In this document: in pieces, positions 46,426 through 54,990 of the stretch | How positions within the stretch are numbered: position 1 is the first letter of the stretch | How the letters are laid out: each line of letters begins with the position of its first letter | Assembly (NCBI GenBank): GCA_945870425.1 | Contig: CAMBSD010000003.1 | Location: 62,001-126,000 of the forward strand | DNA from: Chitinophaga pinensis | GTDB lineage: Bacteria > Bacteroidota > Bacteroidia > UKL13-3 | Direction of reading: 5' to 3' | DNA: 64,000 bases | Translations under genes and position numbers: made by a program | The notes under the pieces: model-generated | What the model saw: only the letters and a program-made list of their open reading frames with translations | What the model was told of the DNA's origin: nothing | Database searches by the model: none

Positions 46426-46704
46426 TTATTTTAATAAATCGCCTCCAAAAGGTAATACAGCTATGTGGCGAGCACGTTTGATAGCTTCAGAAACTTTACG
46501 TTGGTATTTTAATGAAGTACCAGTTAATCTACGAGGAAGAATTTTTCCTTGGTCGTTAACAAACTTCATTAAAAAATTAGCATCTTTATAATCGATGTAC
46601 TTAATGCCATTCTTTTTGAAACGGCAATATTTTTTACGTTGCGTTGCATCCGGTGTGGTATTAAATACCATCATAGGGTTTGCTTTTCCAATAGGTTTTG
46701 CCAT
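46426..46704 (-). CDS. rpsR: 30S ribosomal protein bS18
   Basis: In this 92-residue protein [41 protein letters not shown] and [19 protein letters not shown] are the bS18 signature. It binds 16S rRNA on the platform as a pair with bS6, next to bS21. The start follows the rpsF stop by 6 bases with no SD in range; a GGAGG in the rpsF tail is 20 bases away. In Bacteroidota bS18, bS6 and bS21 form the pocket that hides the anti-SD. Confidence 0.97.
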   Translation of the reverse strand: MAKPIGKANPMMVFNTTPDATQRKKYCRFKKNGIKYIDYKDANFLMKFVNDQGKILPRRLTGTSLKYQRKVSEAIKRARHIAVLPFGGDLLK

Positions 46705-46710
46705 AATGTT

Positions 46711-47121
46711 TTACTTTTTAGCAGCCTCCTGTTGCTTGTTTTTGTTTTGATTAAACTCACCATTGCGTTTGCGTTGGTTGTAAATTAATGCGTCCTTGTC
46801 TAAAGAAGTGGTCAAAAAACGCATAATGCGTTCATCGCGTCTGAAAGCAAGTTCAAGTGAAGATACAAAAGAGGTAGCAGATTTAAACTCATAAATGTGG
46901 TAAAAGCCTGTACTTTTCTTTTGAATAGGGTAAGCCAATTTGGTCAAACCCCAGTTTTCTTCATGAACCAGCTCTCCACCAGCTTCCGTAATTAAATTAC
47001 GGTACTTGGCCACAGCTTCTTTTAGCTGTTCATCGGAGAGTACGGGAGTGAAAATAATCACTGACTCATAATCTTTTAGGACAACCGATTCTTGTTTTGT
47101 CGATTTTGTTTTAGTTGCCAT
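46711..47121 (-). CDS. rpsF: 30S ribosomal protein bS6
   Basis: The start ATG 47121 gives 136 residues; an ATG at 47184 would add residues upstream of the promoter and is rejected. After a short Lys-rich extension (MATKTKSTKQESVV) the bS6 fold begins: YESVIIFTPVLSDEQLKEAVAKYRNLI, GGELVHEENWGLTKLAYPIQKKSTGFYHIYEF and RRDERIMRFLTTSLDKDA. It pairs with bS18 on the platform. It is the first gene of the operon, 33 bases after its predicted -7 box. Confidence 0.96.
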   Translation of the reverse strand: MATKTKSTKQESVVLKDYESVIIFTPVLSDEQLKEAVAKYRNLITEAGGELVHEENWGLTKLAYPIQKKSTGFYHIYEFKSATSFVSSLELAFRRDERIMRFLTTSLDKDALIYNQRKRNGEFNQNKNKQQEAAKK

Positions 47122-47153
47122 TGTTTTAGAAAACTTATTTTTGTTTAAGGGTT

Positions 47154-47185
47154 GCAAAAGTAAGCCATTTTTTGTGATTCCCAAA
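47154..47185 (-). promoter_or_regulatory. Promoter of rpsF-rpsR-rplI
   Basis: On the minus strand TTTG (47185-47182), 19 bases, then TACTTTTGC (47162-47154). The -7 box is identical to the one in front of rpsU, with the same spacing. Confidence 0.8.
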
Positions 47186-47363
47186 TCAATTTGAACCTTT
47201 TATTTTTAACTGTCTATTATAATGGTTTCATTATGATAGCTTTTCAGATAATTTTGGCCAATAAATTGTCTAAATTAGCTTGCAATTGCCCAAATATTCG
47301 TGCACAAATCATACATTAAATAAATTTCAAAAAACTACATTTGTCGCAAATACGTAATTAATA

Positions 47364-48620
47364 ATGGATTTATTCGAAAAACTAAAAAAGAAAGCTGGAC
47401 CTCTTGGTCAATACGCTGATGATGCCTATGGATATTATATGTTTCCAAAATTAGAGGGTGAAATTGGACCGCGCATGATGTTTAGGGGAATTGATGTTTT
47501 AAATTGGAGTTTGAATAATTACTTAGGACTTGCCAATCATCCTGAGGTGAGAGCAGTGGATGCGCAAGCTACTCAAGATTTTGGATTAGGTTATCCAATG
47601 GGTGCTAGGATGATGAGTGGTAATAGTATTTACCATGAACAATTAGACAGAGAACTGGCTGCTTTTGAAAGTAAAGAAGATGCGGTCTTGTTAAATTATG
47701 GATACCAAGGGATGGTTTCAACAATTGATGCCTTAGTAGATAGACATGATGTTATAGTGTATGACGCTGAAAGCCACGCTTGTATTGTAGATGGTGTTCG
47801 CCTTCACATGGGTAAACGATTTATTTTTAAACACAACGATTTGGATAGCCTAGAATTGCAATTGCAACGCGCTGAAAAGCTAGTTGCAGAAACTGGTGGA
47901 GCCATTTTGGTTATTACTGAAGGTGTTTTTGGCATGACAGGTGCTCAAGGTAAATTGAAAGAAATTGTCGGTTTAAAGGCAAAATATAAATTCAGGTTAT
48001 TCGTTGATGATGCGCATGGTTTTGGTACTATGGGTAAAACGGGTGCTGGAACAGGTGAGGAGCAAGGCTGTCAAGATGGGATTGATATTTATTTTGGAAC
48101 TTTTGCTAAAAGTATGGCTCTAATTGGGGGGTTTATTGCTGCTGATAAAGAAGTATGTAAGTTCTTAAGATATAATCTTCGTTCTCAAATTTATGCTAAA
48201 TCGGTGCCAATGCCAATAGTAATCGGTGCATTGAAGAGATTGGATTTGATTAGAAAACATCCTGAATTGCGCGAAAACCTCTGGAAAATTGTGAATGCGC
48301 TTCAAACAGGATTGCGTGAAAAAGGATTTGATTTGGGTAAAACCAATTCGCCTGTTAGTCCCGTAATTATGCATGGTTCGGTTCCAGAGGCAACGGCTGT
48401 TGTGCATGATTTAAGAGAAAACTATAAGATTTTCTGCTCTGTTGTAGTGTATCCGGTTATTCCAAAGGGAATGATTTTGTTAAGGTTAATTCCAACAGCT
48501 GTGCATACGCTTGAAAACGTAGAAGAAACCATTGTTGCGTTCTCGGAAATTAGAGAGAAATTGAAAGCAGGAACTTATGCCAATTTGCAGAATATTGTAG
48601 CTATGGCAGAGACCGTTTAA
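47364..48620 (+). CDS. Alpha-oxoamine synthase family PLP enzyme (serine palmitoyltransferase / cysteate acyltransferase candidate)
   Basis: This 418-residue fold-type I PLP enzyme has LNWSLNNYLGLANHPEV, the MMSGNSIYHEQLDRELAAF substrate loop, YDAESHACIVDG, FVDDAHGFGTMGKTGAG with the cofactor-binding Asp-x-x-His, and the PLP Lys in YFGTFAKSMALIGGF near residue 250. The family condenses an amino acid with an acyl-thioester. Members are serine palmitoyltransferase (sphingolipids), 2-amino-3-ketobutyrate CoA ligase, BioF and, in Bacteroidota, a cysteate acyltransferase for sulfonolipids. No tdh or biotin gene is beside it. TACATTTG at 47336-47343 is a possible -7 box. Confidence 0.85.
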   Translation: MDLFEKLKKKAGPLGQYADDAYGYYMFPKLEGEIGPRMMFRGIDVLNWSLNNYLGLANHPEVRAVDAQATQDFGLGYPMGARMMSGNSIYHEQLDRELAAFESKEDAVLLNYGYQGMVSTIDALVDRHDVIVYDAESHACIVDGVRLHMGKRFIFKHNDLDSLELQLQRAEKLVAETGGAILVITEGVFGMTGAQGKLKEIVGLKAKYKFRLFVDDAHGFGTMGKTGAGTGEEQGCQDGIDIYFGTFAKSMALIGGFIAADKEVCKFLRYNLRSQIYAKSVPMPIVIGALKRLDLIRKHPELRENLWKIVNALQTGLREKGFDLGKTNSPVSPVIMHGSVPEATAVVHDLRENYKIFCSVVVYPVIPKGMILLRLIPTAVHTLENVEETIVAFSEIREKLKAGTYANLQNIVAMAETV

Positions 48621-48663
48621 AATATTAACATAAAAATAAGAAACACAATTATACATTTGAAGT

Positions 48664-49125
48664 ATGAAAAAAATAATATTTGCCTTACTAGCACTCATTT
48701 TTATTAGTCAATCATCTTTCAAGCATGAAGAAGAAATAAAATGGTTAGGATTTAACGAGGGTTATGAAATAGCCAAGAAGAAAAATAAAATCATGATCAT
48801 TGACGTCTATACCGATTGGTGTGGATGGTGCAAGCGCATGGATAGAGATGCTTATGCAAAAGAAGAAATTTCCAAAATAGTTAACAAAGATTATGTACCA
48901 GTAAAATTTAACCCAGAGATCGAAGGTGTTAAGTATTTATATAATGGCAAAACATACAGTGGACAGCAATTAGCGGGTGTACTAAGTAATTTCAAAATTA
49001 ATGGTTACCCTACAACTATTTTTGCTTATCCCAAAAAGAACATAACTGAAATAGTGGTTGGATATAAAAATGCAGAGCAATTAAAGCCAATTTTAGAAGA
49101 TATCAAAGTTCGTCTTAAAAAGTAA
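48664..49125 (+). CDS. Exported thioredoxin-fold protein
   Basis: This 153-residue protein has a signal peptide (MKKIIFALLALIFISQSSFK). The thioredoxin-like domain carries DVYTDWCGWCKRMDRDAY, a W-C-G-W-C active site near residue 58, and the cis-Pro in NGYPTTIFAYP. The extended form with CKRMDRDAY resembles DUF255/SoxW-like thioredoxins. It is expected to reduce or rearrange disulfides in the periplasm. It follows the PLP enzyme by 43 bases and could share its transcript. It overlaps the 3' end of the convergent membrane-protein gene by 11 bases. Confidence 0.87.
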   Translation: MKKIIFALLALIFISQSSFKHEEEIKWLGFNEGYEIAKKKNKIMIIDVYTDWCGWCKRMDRDAYAKEEISKIVNKDYVPVKFNPEIEGVKYLYNGKTYSGQQLAGVLSNFKINGYPTTIFAYPKKNITEIVVGYKNAEQLKPILEDIKVRLKK

Positions 49126-50470
49126 TATTCCTTTTTTCTTTCTTGAAATAAGTCAATACAGAATTACTTAAGATTACTAAAAATAATAGTATGATTAAGT
49201 AATTCTGTCTAGTTGAATAACGGTCCTCTAAACCTACTAAGCCGCCTGTGACAATAGCATTGCTTATTATTGCCACACCTACCACAATAATGAATTTAGC
49301 ATACTTTCTTTTAAAGTAAATAAGTCCTAAGGCTGACACAGACAATAAAAAAACATACACTTTTGACATCCCTTTAAATGGAAGATTTAATGCATTTTTA
49401 TTTTGTAAAGATGAGTTGTAGTGCTTCATTTCATTTGGATAGTATTTAGCAATGGCATTATACGGCCCCCAGCCACCTTCTGGAAAAGCATAAATTGAAC
49501 TACCTATTTCATTTCTTGAGAATGACTTTATTGCTTCTATGAATATGGATTTGCCATATAGCCATGCATATTTAGGGGTAAAGATAATATCATTGATAAT
49601 GATTTTGTACTCATCGTGAGGGGAACTCCATTCACCTGTTTTCTGAAAAGCACTTGCAGGATGAAAAAGGAAATTACCACTATAGTTATCTATAGCTAAG
49701 CTGTCTTTATATTTACAAATTTCATAGTTTTTATGTGTGCACTCTGCGTCTAAATAAGATTTTAAGACGCCATTTTCAACCAATTTACCCATTAAGAAAA
49801 TATGAGAAACTTTACTGAAACCATCAGCACCTAATGCTTTCTTCTCCAAGCTAAATAAACCTATATTACCTATAACGCCCATAAATAAAACTATAGTCGC
49901 AGTGGTTGAAATGCTTTTGATAAAGCCAAATGAGATTAGTCGAAAGACTAGAAGAATACCCAAAACCAAACAATGAAATAGCATAAAAGAAAAATGCATT
50001 TGAAGGCTCATTAGATAAAATGCAAACCATGCAAACCATGACTTTGTAAAAGGTCTTTTGTGTTGAATAATGATGACTAAAAGTAAAATGGAAATGGCTG
50101 AAAATACATCAGGCATGATGTAGCAAATATCCCAAGCCAATGCCGTGAAAAGACTTAGAAGTGAAATCAAAACGACATACATACTATCTGTATATTGTTT
50201 CCAATTTTGCTTTACAAAGGCATAGCAAGAAAGGTTAAAAAGAATGGATTGCGCTATGATTGTATACCACAAGGAAATGCGAAGACTTGTTATACCCACA
50301 AACCACCCATACACAAAGGATCGGTCTTCAGTAAAGCTAAATTCGTTGCCACAATTGATATACAATTCTGAATCGGTGAAGACCAATACATAATGGTTGT
50401 AAATAGCTGGCCAAAGTGTAATGACTATTCCTAAAACAATCGAAATTAATGATTTATAAAGAGGCTTCAT
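49115..50470 (-). CDS. Polytopic inner-membrane protein, function unknown
   Basis: This 451-residue protein has about nine to eleven transmembrane helices. After helix 1 comes VLVFTDSELYINCG, whose Asp-Ser placement recalls GT-C-type glycosyltransferases, and a periplasmic loop of ~130 residues lies at about 225-345. This resemblance is weak, and I do not assign a function. Its start overlaps the end of the Pif1-like helicase gene by 17 bases on the same strand, so the two are co-transcribed, although no functional link is obvious. Confidence 0.7.
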   Translation of the reverse strand: MKPLYKSLISIVLGIVITLWPAIYNHYVLVFTDSELYINCGNEFSFTEDRSFVYGWFVGITSLRISLWYTIIAQSILFNLSCYAFVKQNWKQYTDSMYVVLISLLSLFTALAWDICYIMPDVFSAISILLLVIIIQHKRPFTKSWFAWFAFYLMSLQMHFSFMLFHCLVLGILLVFRLISFGFIKSISTTATIVLFMGVIGNIGLFSLEKKALGADGFSKVSHIFLMGKLVENGVLKSYLDAECTHKNYEICKYKDSLAIDNYSGNFLFHPASAFQKTGEWSSPHDEYKIIINDIIFTPKYAWLYGKSIFIEAIKSFSRNEIGSSIYAFPEGGWGPYNAIAKYYPNEMKHYNSSLQNKNALNLPFKGMSKVYVFLLSVSALGLIYFKRKYAKFIIVVGVAIISNAIVTGGLVGLEDRYSTRQNYLIILLFLVILSNSVLTYFKKEKRNITF

Positions 50471-52646
50471 TAGTTGTTTTTGGCTTGGACAAACTTTTTA
50501 AATAGGTTAATACCATTCGTATTTGACCATAGCTAATGGCATCACCCAAAATTTGTTTGATAGGCGAAAACTTATCAAAGCCCACTTTTTCAGCGGTAAG
50601 TTTTATTTTTGTAATTTGTTCTTCACTCACAAAATCATGAATGGATAGCTCGCCTTTGCCAATATAATCTGATAAGTGTCCTTCGATGGTGCTATTAACC
50701 AAACCTCTTTGTTTAGCAATCTCTTCAATGCTTTTTCCTTCTTTGTAAAGTTTGAAAGTTTCTGTTTTGCTTTCACCTTTTTCTTCTTTGTGCTTGGGTA
50801 TTTCGATGGGTGACGAAGTCTTTTCAATTTCAGGGACATCAAATGTCATTTCGCCAAAACTGGCTTTTTGCACCTGTCTAAGCTTCTTCCAAAAGTTAGA
50901 CTCCAAATCATTTACTTCCATACTGTATTCTTTCACCTTGGTTTTGCCTTTTAGCACTGATTGTAATGTGTTTATAGATGCTATTATTTCATCATGTAAA
51001 ACCTTTGCAAAATACTCTTTAGCTTTGCTAACCCTATCGTATAAAAGCTTTTCATCAATCACTTCCTTCTCTAATATTTGTTGTAATTGCTTGCAAAACT
51101 TGTCGGCCACTTGTTGCTGTGCAATGGCCTTATCTATCATGTATTGTGCCGTACTTTCAAACAATTCTTTTTCAGGTAGTTTTTTCTCTAGTGTGGTGTT
51201 CTTAAAATTTTCTAAGGCCACTATCAACTTTCTCCAATCAAATGTTTTAAGCAAAATTTGTGCAGTGAATTTTGGCTTCTCTTTTTGTAATACTTCTTCA
51301 ATTTCGTGAATACTATTTTCACGGGTAGCAAATGAAATAATGCGTTCATCACTTTGAATACTATCTGGATGAATTTTAGACAACAACAAAACTCCATCTA
51401 TAGTGCGACAGCGACTAAGAGCTACATATACTTGACCTGCGGCAAATGAATACCCAGCATCAATAATGGCTTTATCAAAGGTTAAGCCTTGGCTTTTATG
51501 AATGGTGATGGCCCAAGCCAATCTGATTGGGTATTGGGTGAAACTACCTAATTCTTCCTCCTCAACTTTATTGGTGTCTTTGTTGAAATTGTATCTGATA
51601 TTGCTCCATTTCTCTTTGGATAAGGTAAGCTCATCGTGGCTTTCGGCTAATGAAACAACAATCTCATTTGGACTTAAACTTTTAACACTGGCTAACTTTC
51701 CGTTAAAGTATTTTCTTTCACCGCTGATATCATTTTTAATAAACATGATTTGAGCGCCAATCTTCAAATCTAGGTTTATCTCTGTGGGAAGTGCCTTGTC
51801 CGAAAATTCACCTTTTATTTCACCCGGAAAGCTAATTAATTCTCCATCCAACTTAGCCAATTCTTGTCCATTTATTTGGTCTGCCGTACGGTTATGAGTA
51901 GTAAGTGTAATCACATTGTCCGAAAGGTCCATGGCATCGCGATTGTACCTTTCGTTTAGTATCTCAAAATCGTAATCATCCAAATTGTTGTTACGAATAT
52001 TGTTAAGCAATTGAATGAATATTTTTTCATTCTGCCTATACATTTTCTTCAGTTCAATAAATAGGGGAGGGTTGTTTTCAATTACCTTGGCGCTAAAGAA
52101 AAAAGGACTACTGTAATCGTTTTTCATCAAAGCCCATTCTTCATCACCTACTACGGGTGGCAACTGAAATAAATCTCCAATAAACAAAACCTGCACACCT
52201 CCAAATGCATCTCTACTGTTGCGCCTAAAATACCTGAGCAAATCATCTATGGCATCAAGCATATCCGCCCTTAACATACTCACTTCATCAATAATGAGTA
52301 GTTCTAATTCGTTAAGTAATTCAATCTTTTCACGGTTAAATCTAACACCTTTTATCAAGGCATGTTTGTCTGCAGTTTTGATATCACCAAACATATTGGT
52401 TTGGCCTGGTACGTAAGGTATAAAAGGTAAATGAAAAAAAGAGTGCATGGTTACACCACCGGCATTGATGGCAGCTACACCAGTTGGCGCTAAAACGGCA
52501 GTATGCTTTTGGGTATGAGACTTTATATACTTTAAAAAAGTAGTTTTACCTGTACCCGCTTTTCCTGTCAAAAAAAGGTTTTGGGATGTGTAATTAACCA
52601 CATCTGAAGCCAGTTTAAACCACTCGTTTTCTAAATCCATGTTCAT
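50454..52646 (-). CDS. Pif1-like helicase with C-terminal helix-turn-helix domain
   Basis: This 730-residue protein (start 52646, or Met3 at 52640) is a superfamily 1B helicase. It has Walker A LTGKAGTGKTTFLKYI (~25), motif Ia APTGVAAINAGGVTMHSFF, Walker B LLIIDEVSMLRADM (~118), GDLFQLPPV and the C-terminal WAITIHKSQGLTFDKAIIDAG with YVALSRCRT. Residues ~500-620 form a charged coiled linker. The end (LYKEGKSIEEIAKQRGLVNSTIEGHLSDYI) is an HTH domain like those following RecQ-type helicases. It unwinds DNA 5' to 3', possibly at G-quadruplexes or stalled forks. Homologues with this tail are common in Bacteroidota. Confidence 0.93.
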   Translation of the reverse strand: MNMDLENEWFKLASDVVNYTSQNLFLTGKAGTGKTTFLKYIKSHTQKHTAVLAPTGVAAINAGGVTMHSFFHLPFIPYVPGQTNMFGDIKTADKHALIKGVRFNREKIELLNELELLIIDEVSMLRADMLDAIDDLLRYFRRNSRDAFGGVQVLFIGDLFQLPPVVGDEEWALMKNDYSSPFFFSAKVIENNPPLFIELKKMYRQNEKIFIQLLNNIRNNNLDDYDFEILNERYNRDAMDLSDNVITLTTHNRTADQINGQELAKLDGELISFPGEIKGEFSDKALPTEINLDLKIGAQIMFIKNDISGERKYFNGKLASVKSLSPNEIVVSLAESHDELTLSKEKWSNIRYNFNKDTNKVEEEELGSFTQYPIRLAWAITIHKSQGLTFDKAIIDAGYSFAAGQVYVALSRCRTIDGVLLLSKIHPDSIQSDERIISFATRENSIHEIEEVLQKEKPKFTAQILLKTFDWRKLIVALENFKNTTLEKKLPEKELFESTAQYMIDKAIAQQQVADKFCKQLQQILEKEVIDEKLLYDRVSKAKEYFAKVLHDEIIASINTLQSVLKGKTKVKEYSMEVNDLESNFWKKLRQVQKASFGEMTFDVPEIEKTSSPIEIPKHKEEKGESKTETFKLYKEGKSIEEIAKQRGLVNSTIEGHLSDYIGKGELSIHDFVSEEQITKIKLTAEKVGFDKFSPIKQILGDAISYGQIRMVLTYLKSLSKPKTTNEASL

Positions 52647-52741
52647 CTTTTCAATATTAAGTTATTTTCAGGAAATTGCTAAAAGCATTTAGGCAATTCT
52701 TAATTGTTAGGTAATGGTTTGATTGACTTGTTTTGGTAGGA

Positions 52742-52874
52742 TTGTCAGTTCGAGCCGAGTCGAGAACAAGCTTGGGGAAAGGAGTCGGTCTATGTCTCGA
52801 CTCCGCTCGACATGACGGACTCCGCTCGACATGACAGACTCTGCTAGACATGACAGACCAAGCTTGACAAAATG
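52742..52874. repeat. Dispersed repeat, copy 1, with tandem 19-base units
   Basis: GAGTCGAGA (52757-52765) and TCTCGACTC (52795-52803) are perfect inverted arms. Then come 19-base units GACTCCGCTCGACATGACR at 52799-52817 and 52818-52836, a two-mismatch copy at 52837-52855 and a decayed fourth. A second copy of the whole element lies at 54156-54254. Such GTCATGTCGAGCGGAGTCGAGA elements are common between genes in Bacteroidota. Apparent ORFs across it are not genes. Confidence 0.75.
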
Positions 52875-52891
52875 GACTTTCAATAAAGCTA

Positions 52892-52947
52892 CGCGATTAA
52901 TCGCGCTACTTCTGTATTTGTCAGTTAGAGCGGAGTTTAGAAGTAGC
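52892..52947. repeat. Palindromic segment next to dispersed repeat copy 1
   Basis: CGCGATTAATCGCG at 52892-52905 is a perfect 14-base palindrome. GCTACTTCT (52905-52913) and AGAAGTAGC (52939-52947) form perfect nine-base arms around a 25-base loop. The remaining 133 bases to 53080 hold nothing I can name. Confidence 0.6.
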
Positions 52948-53080
52948 TTGAGGTGAGTTTATCTGTTTTTCGGCACCGCTAATTAAAAGCATTGGCTTAT
53001 CCTGTGAGTTATTGAAAATTTTCGCATAGTCTATAAGTTAACTTGAAAAAGAAAATAATACTGTAAATTATTATTTTAAG

Positions 53081-53584
53081 TTAAGACTTTCTTCTCATTG
53101 GAAACTGTTCTGATTTCAGTTCGCCTCCTTTCTTACCAGATATCTCGGCTAAAAGAGAATCATTGGAAACATGATGATAACTTATTCTTTGAGGGTAGTC
53201 ATGCTCGGCATTTTCAAAAATCAAGTCTTTTTCATTCATGGTTATCAACCTAAAACTAATTCCCAATCCATTGTTTTGATCTTTAACGACTGGAATGAAC
53301 AATAACTCTCCATTCCTTTGCACCAAACTAATGGATTCAGAAAATGAGGTGTCAGTTCCTGTTACAAAATAGCTTTGACCATTAAATGTTGAATCGTTCA
53401 TCTTTTCCCATGACTCGGTAAGTGTTCCCTCTTTTGATTGGTTCTCCCAAATTCCCTCAAGCCAATCAAAACCTTTTGTTCGACTATAATTGTTTGCAGG
53501 TAATGATTTGCTTGAATCATTGCATGCAATTAAAGCCCATAATGAAATGCTTATTATGCTTATATTTTTTATCAATTTGTTCAT
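53081..53584 (-). CDS. Lipoprotein of the DUF6265 type
   Basis: This 167-residue protein has a lipoprotein signal (ISLWALIACNDSSK). The mature domain begins FDWLEGIWENQSKEGTLTESWEKMNDSTFNGQSYF and includes LIFENAEHDYPQRISYHH, the conserved pattern of DUF6265, a small lipocalin-like beta-barrel family. Its function is unknown and its substrate, if any, is not known. It follows the DUF1801 gene by 38 bases on the same strand. The two genes together are bracketed by the two copies of the dispersed repeat. Confidence 0.82.
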   Translation of the reverse strand: MNKLIKNISIISISLWALIACNDSSKSLPANNYSRTKGFDWLEGIWENQSKEGTLTESWEKMNDSTFNGQSYFVTGTDTSFSESISLVQRNGELLFIPVVKDQNNGLGISFRLITMNEKDLIFENAEHDYPQRISYHHVSNDSLLAEISGKKGGELKSEQFPMRRKS

Positions 53585-53622
53585 AGTATTTATGTATTAG
53601 CTGTTATTTGTTATGAATCGGA

Positions 53623-54015
53623 TTATAATCCTTTTTGAATAATTTCTTTTAGCACATCCAAATCAACTTCACTTAATTTGTTTATATATAAACAGCCTTT
53701 GCCTGTTTTGTATTTACCCAAACGTTTTAATAAGTCCTGATTGTTTGAAACTGCATCATTAATATATAAGGCGATATTTTGCTTACGAGGAGAAAAGCCC
53801 ATCACAAACCAATCTAATTTGCGACCGCTTTCATAAACTAGTAATCTGTCCCCAAAACCAATAATGGCAGGTCCCCACATTTTGGCTTTGGCTTTGGTAG
53901 CCTTTTCCATTAAATCTTTAATGGCATCTATATCTTTTCGTTTTTGTTCCTCAGCAATGCTATTAATAAAATCGTTTACGCTAGCTTCGTTTTGTTTGGT
54001 TTTTAATTCTGACAT
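53623..54015 (-). CDS. DUF1801 domain protein
   Basis: This 130-residue cytoplasmic protein reads VNDFINSIAEEQKRKDIDAIKDLMEKATKAKAKMWGPAIIGFGD, then LVYESGRKLDWFVMGFSPRKQNIALYI and KYKTGKGCLYINKLSEVDLDVLKEII. This is the DUF1801 / YdhG-like fold. No enzymatic role is established. It is probably co-transcribed with the DUF6265 lipoprotein. Confidence 0.88.
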   Translation of the reverse strand: MSELKTKQNEASVNDFINSIAEEQKRKDIDAIKDLMEKATKAKAKMWGPAIIGFGDRLLVYESGRKLDWFVMGFSPRKQNIALYINDAVSNNQDLLKRLGKYKTGKGCLYINKLSEVDLDVLKEIIQKGL

Positions 54016-54155
54016 ACTAGTTAAATTAATTTGTATGGTTCATTTCTTTAATTAGGTTTTTGATGATTATAATTTGACCCAGATGTTAGTGACTATTTTC
54101 TATAATGCCTCTTATGTTTCCTATCCCAATTAAATTAATTATCAAAATTAATCAT

Positions 54156-54254
54156 TTGTCAGGCTAAAGGAGCTGAGTCGAGAACTGGCTTAAAGGAAAG
54201 ATTCTGTCTATGTCTCGACTCCGCTCGACATGACAGACTCCGCTCGACAGAACA
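54156..54254. repeat. Dispersed repeat, copy 2
   Basis: It repeats the order seen at 52742: TTGTCAG, GAGTCGAGA (54175-54183), TCTCGACTC (54213-54221), then 19-base units at 54217-54235 (identical to unit 2 of copy 1) and 54236-54254 (GACATG changed to GACAGA). It is in the same orientation as copy 1. Confidence 0.75.
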
Positions 54255-54307
54255 GACTCCTTTTTATATGAAATGTCTTTGAGGTTATAATCAGGATTTG
54301 TAAGCCA

Positions 54308-54805
54308 TTATTTAGGCTCCCATAGTTCAATTTTATTGCCATCGGCATCCATAATGTGAACGAACTTGCCATATTCTGAATCTTGAATGGTATCAACTAT
54401 GATCGCACCATTATCAGATAGTTTTTTTAGCAGCCCTTCTATGTTTTGAACTCGGTAGTTTATCATAAATTCCTTTTTTGAAGGTGCAAAGTATTTGGTA
54501 CCAACATTGAAAGGACTCCATTGTAATCGGGTAATTTCCTCTGCATTATGCAAGTCACGCGATACAAATGTTGAGCCATAATCATTCACATCCATTCCTA
54601 AATTGTTCTTATACCACTCCCTTGTTTCCTTCGGGTTGCTTGAAAAAAAGAAAATACCTCCAATGCCGGTAACCTTGGGAGTGCTGTCGTTTTGAGTATT
54701 TATTTCCATTTTATTGTTCGTGTCTTCAGTAGTGTTTGTTTTGTCGTTATTAGTATTACAGCTAGTCATAACTGCTACAAATGATATGATGAGAAATTTT
54801 TTCAT
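54308..54805 (-). CDS. VOC-superfamily lipoprotein
   Basis: This 165-residue protein has a lipoprotein signal (MKKFLIISFVAVMTSCNTNND) and a low-complexity Asn/Thr linker. The VOC (glyoxalase-like) beta-alpha-beta-beta-beta repeats follow: GGIFFFSSNPKETREWYKNNLGMDV and KKEFMINYRVQNIEGLLKKL, ending HIMDADGNKIELWEP. The last Glu is the usual metal ligand, but the first ligand position (GGIFFFSS) has no His, so metal catalysis is doubtful. VOC proteins are normally cytoplasmic; a lipid-anchored one is unusual. It stands alone, upstream of repeat copy 2. Confidence 0.82.
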   Translation of the reverse strand: MKKFLIISFVAVMTSCNTNNDKTNTTEDTNNKMEINTQNDSTPKVTGIGGIFFFSSNPKETREWYKNNLGMDVNDYGSTFVSRDLHNAEEITRLQWSPFNVGTKYFAPSKKEFMINYRVQNIEGLLKKLSDNGAIIVDTIQDSEYGKFVHIMDADGNKIELWEPK

Positions 54806-54990
54806 TAACGAATGTAATTATTTCAAAGCAATATTAAAATTGTATGGTTAAGAAAAGATAATATATGATTATAAAGGTTGAAATAACATTGATCAAGTTG
54901 ATTAAGTATAAAAATACAGGCTAAAAAAAATACAAATTCTCACTTCAAAACATTCCAGTAAAATATCTTAAATTGCCAAAGCATTTTACT

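Noticed and set aside
46704-46735. GGAGG upstream of rpsR as a Shine-Dalgarno
   Set aside because: It lies 20 bases before the start and inside the rpsF coding tail, too far to act as an SD.
47364-48620. Naming the PLP enzyme kbl (threonine breakdown)
   Set aside because: No threonine dehydrogenase gene is adjacent and the motifs do not separate Kbl from SPT or cysteate acyltransferase.
52657-52851. 64-residue minus-strand frame with CHVERSPSCRAESRH
   Set aside because: It is a translation of the 19-base repeat units; the same peptide-like pattern arises wherever the repeat occurs.
52742-54254. Composite transposon formed by the two direct repeats
   Set aside because: No transposase, no target-site duplication, and the repeat units are short tandem or palindromic motifs, not insertion sequences.
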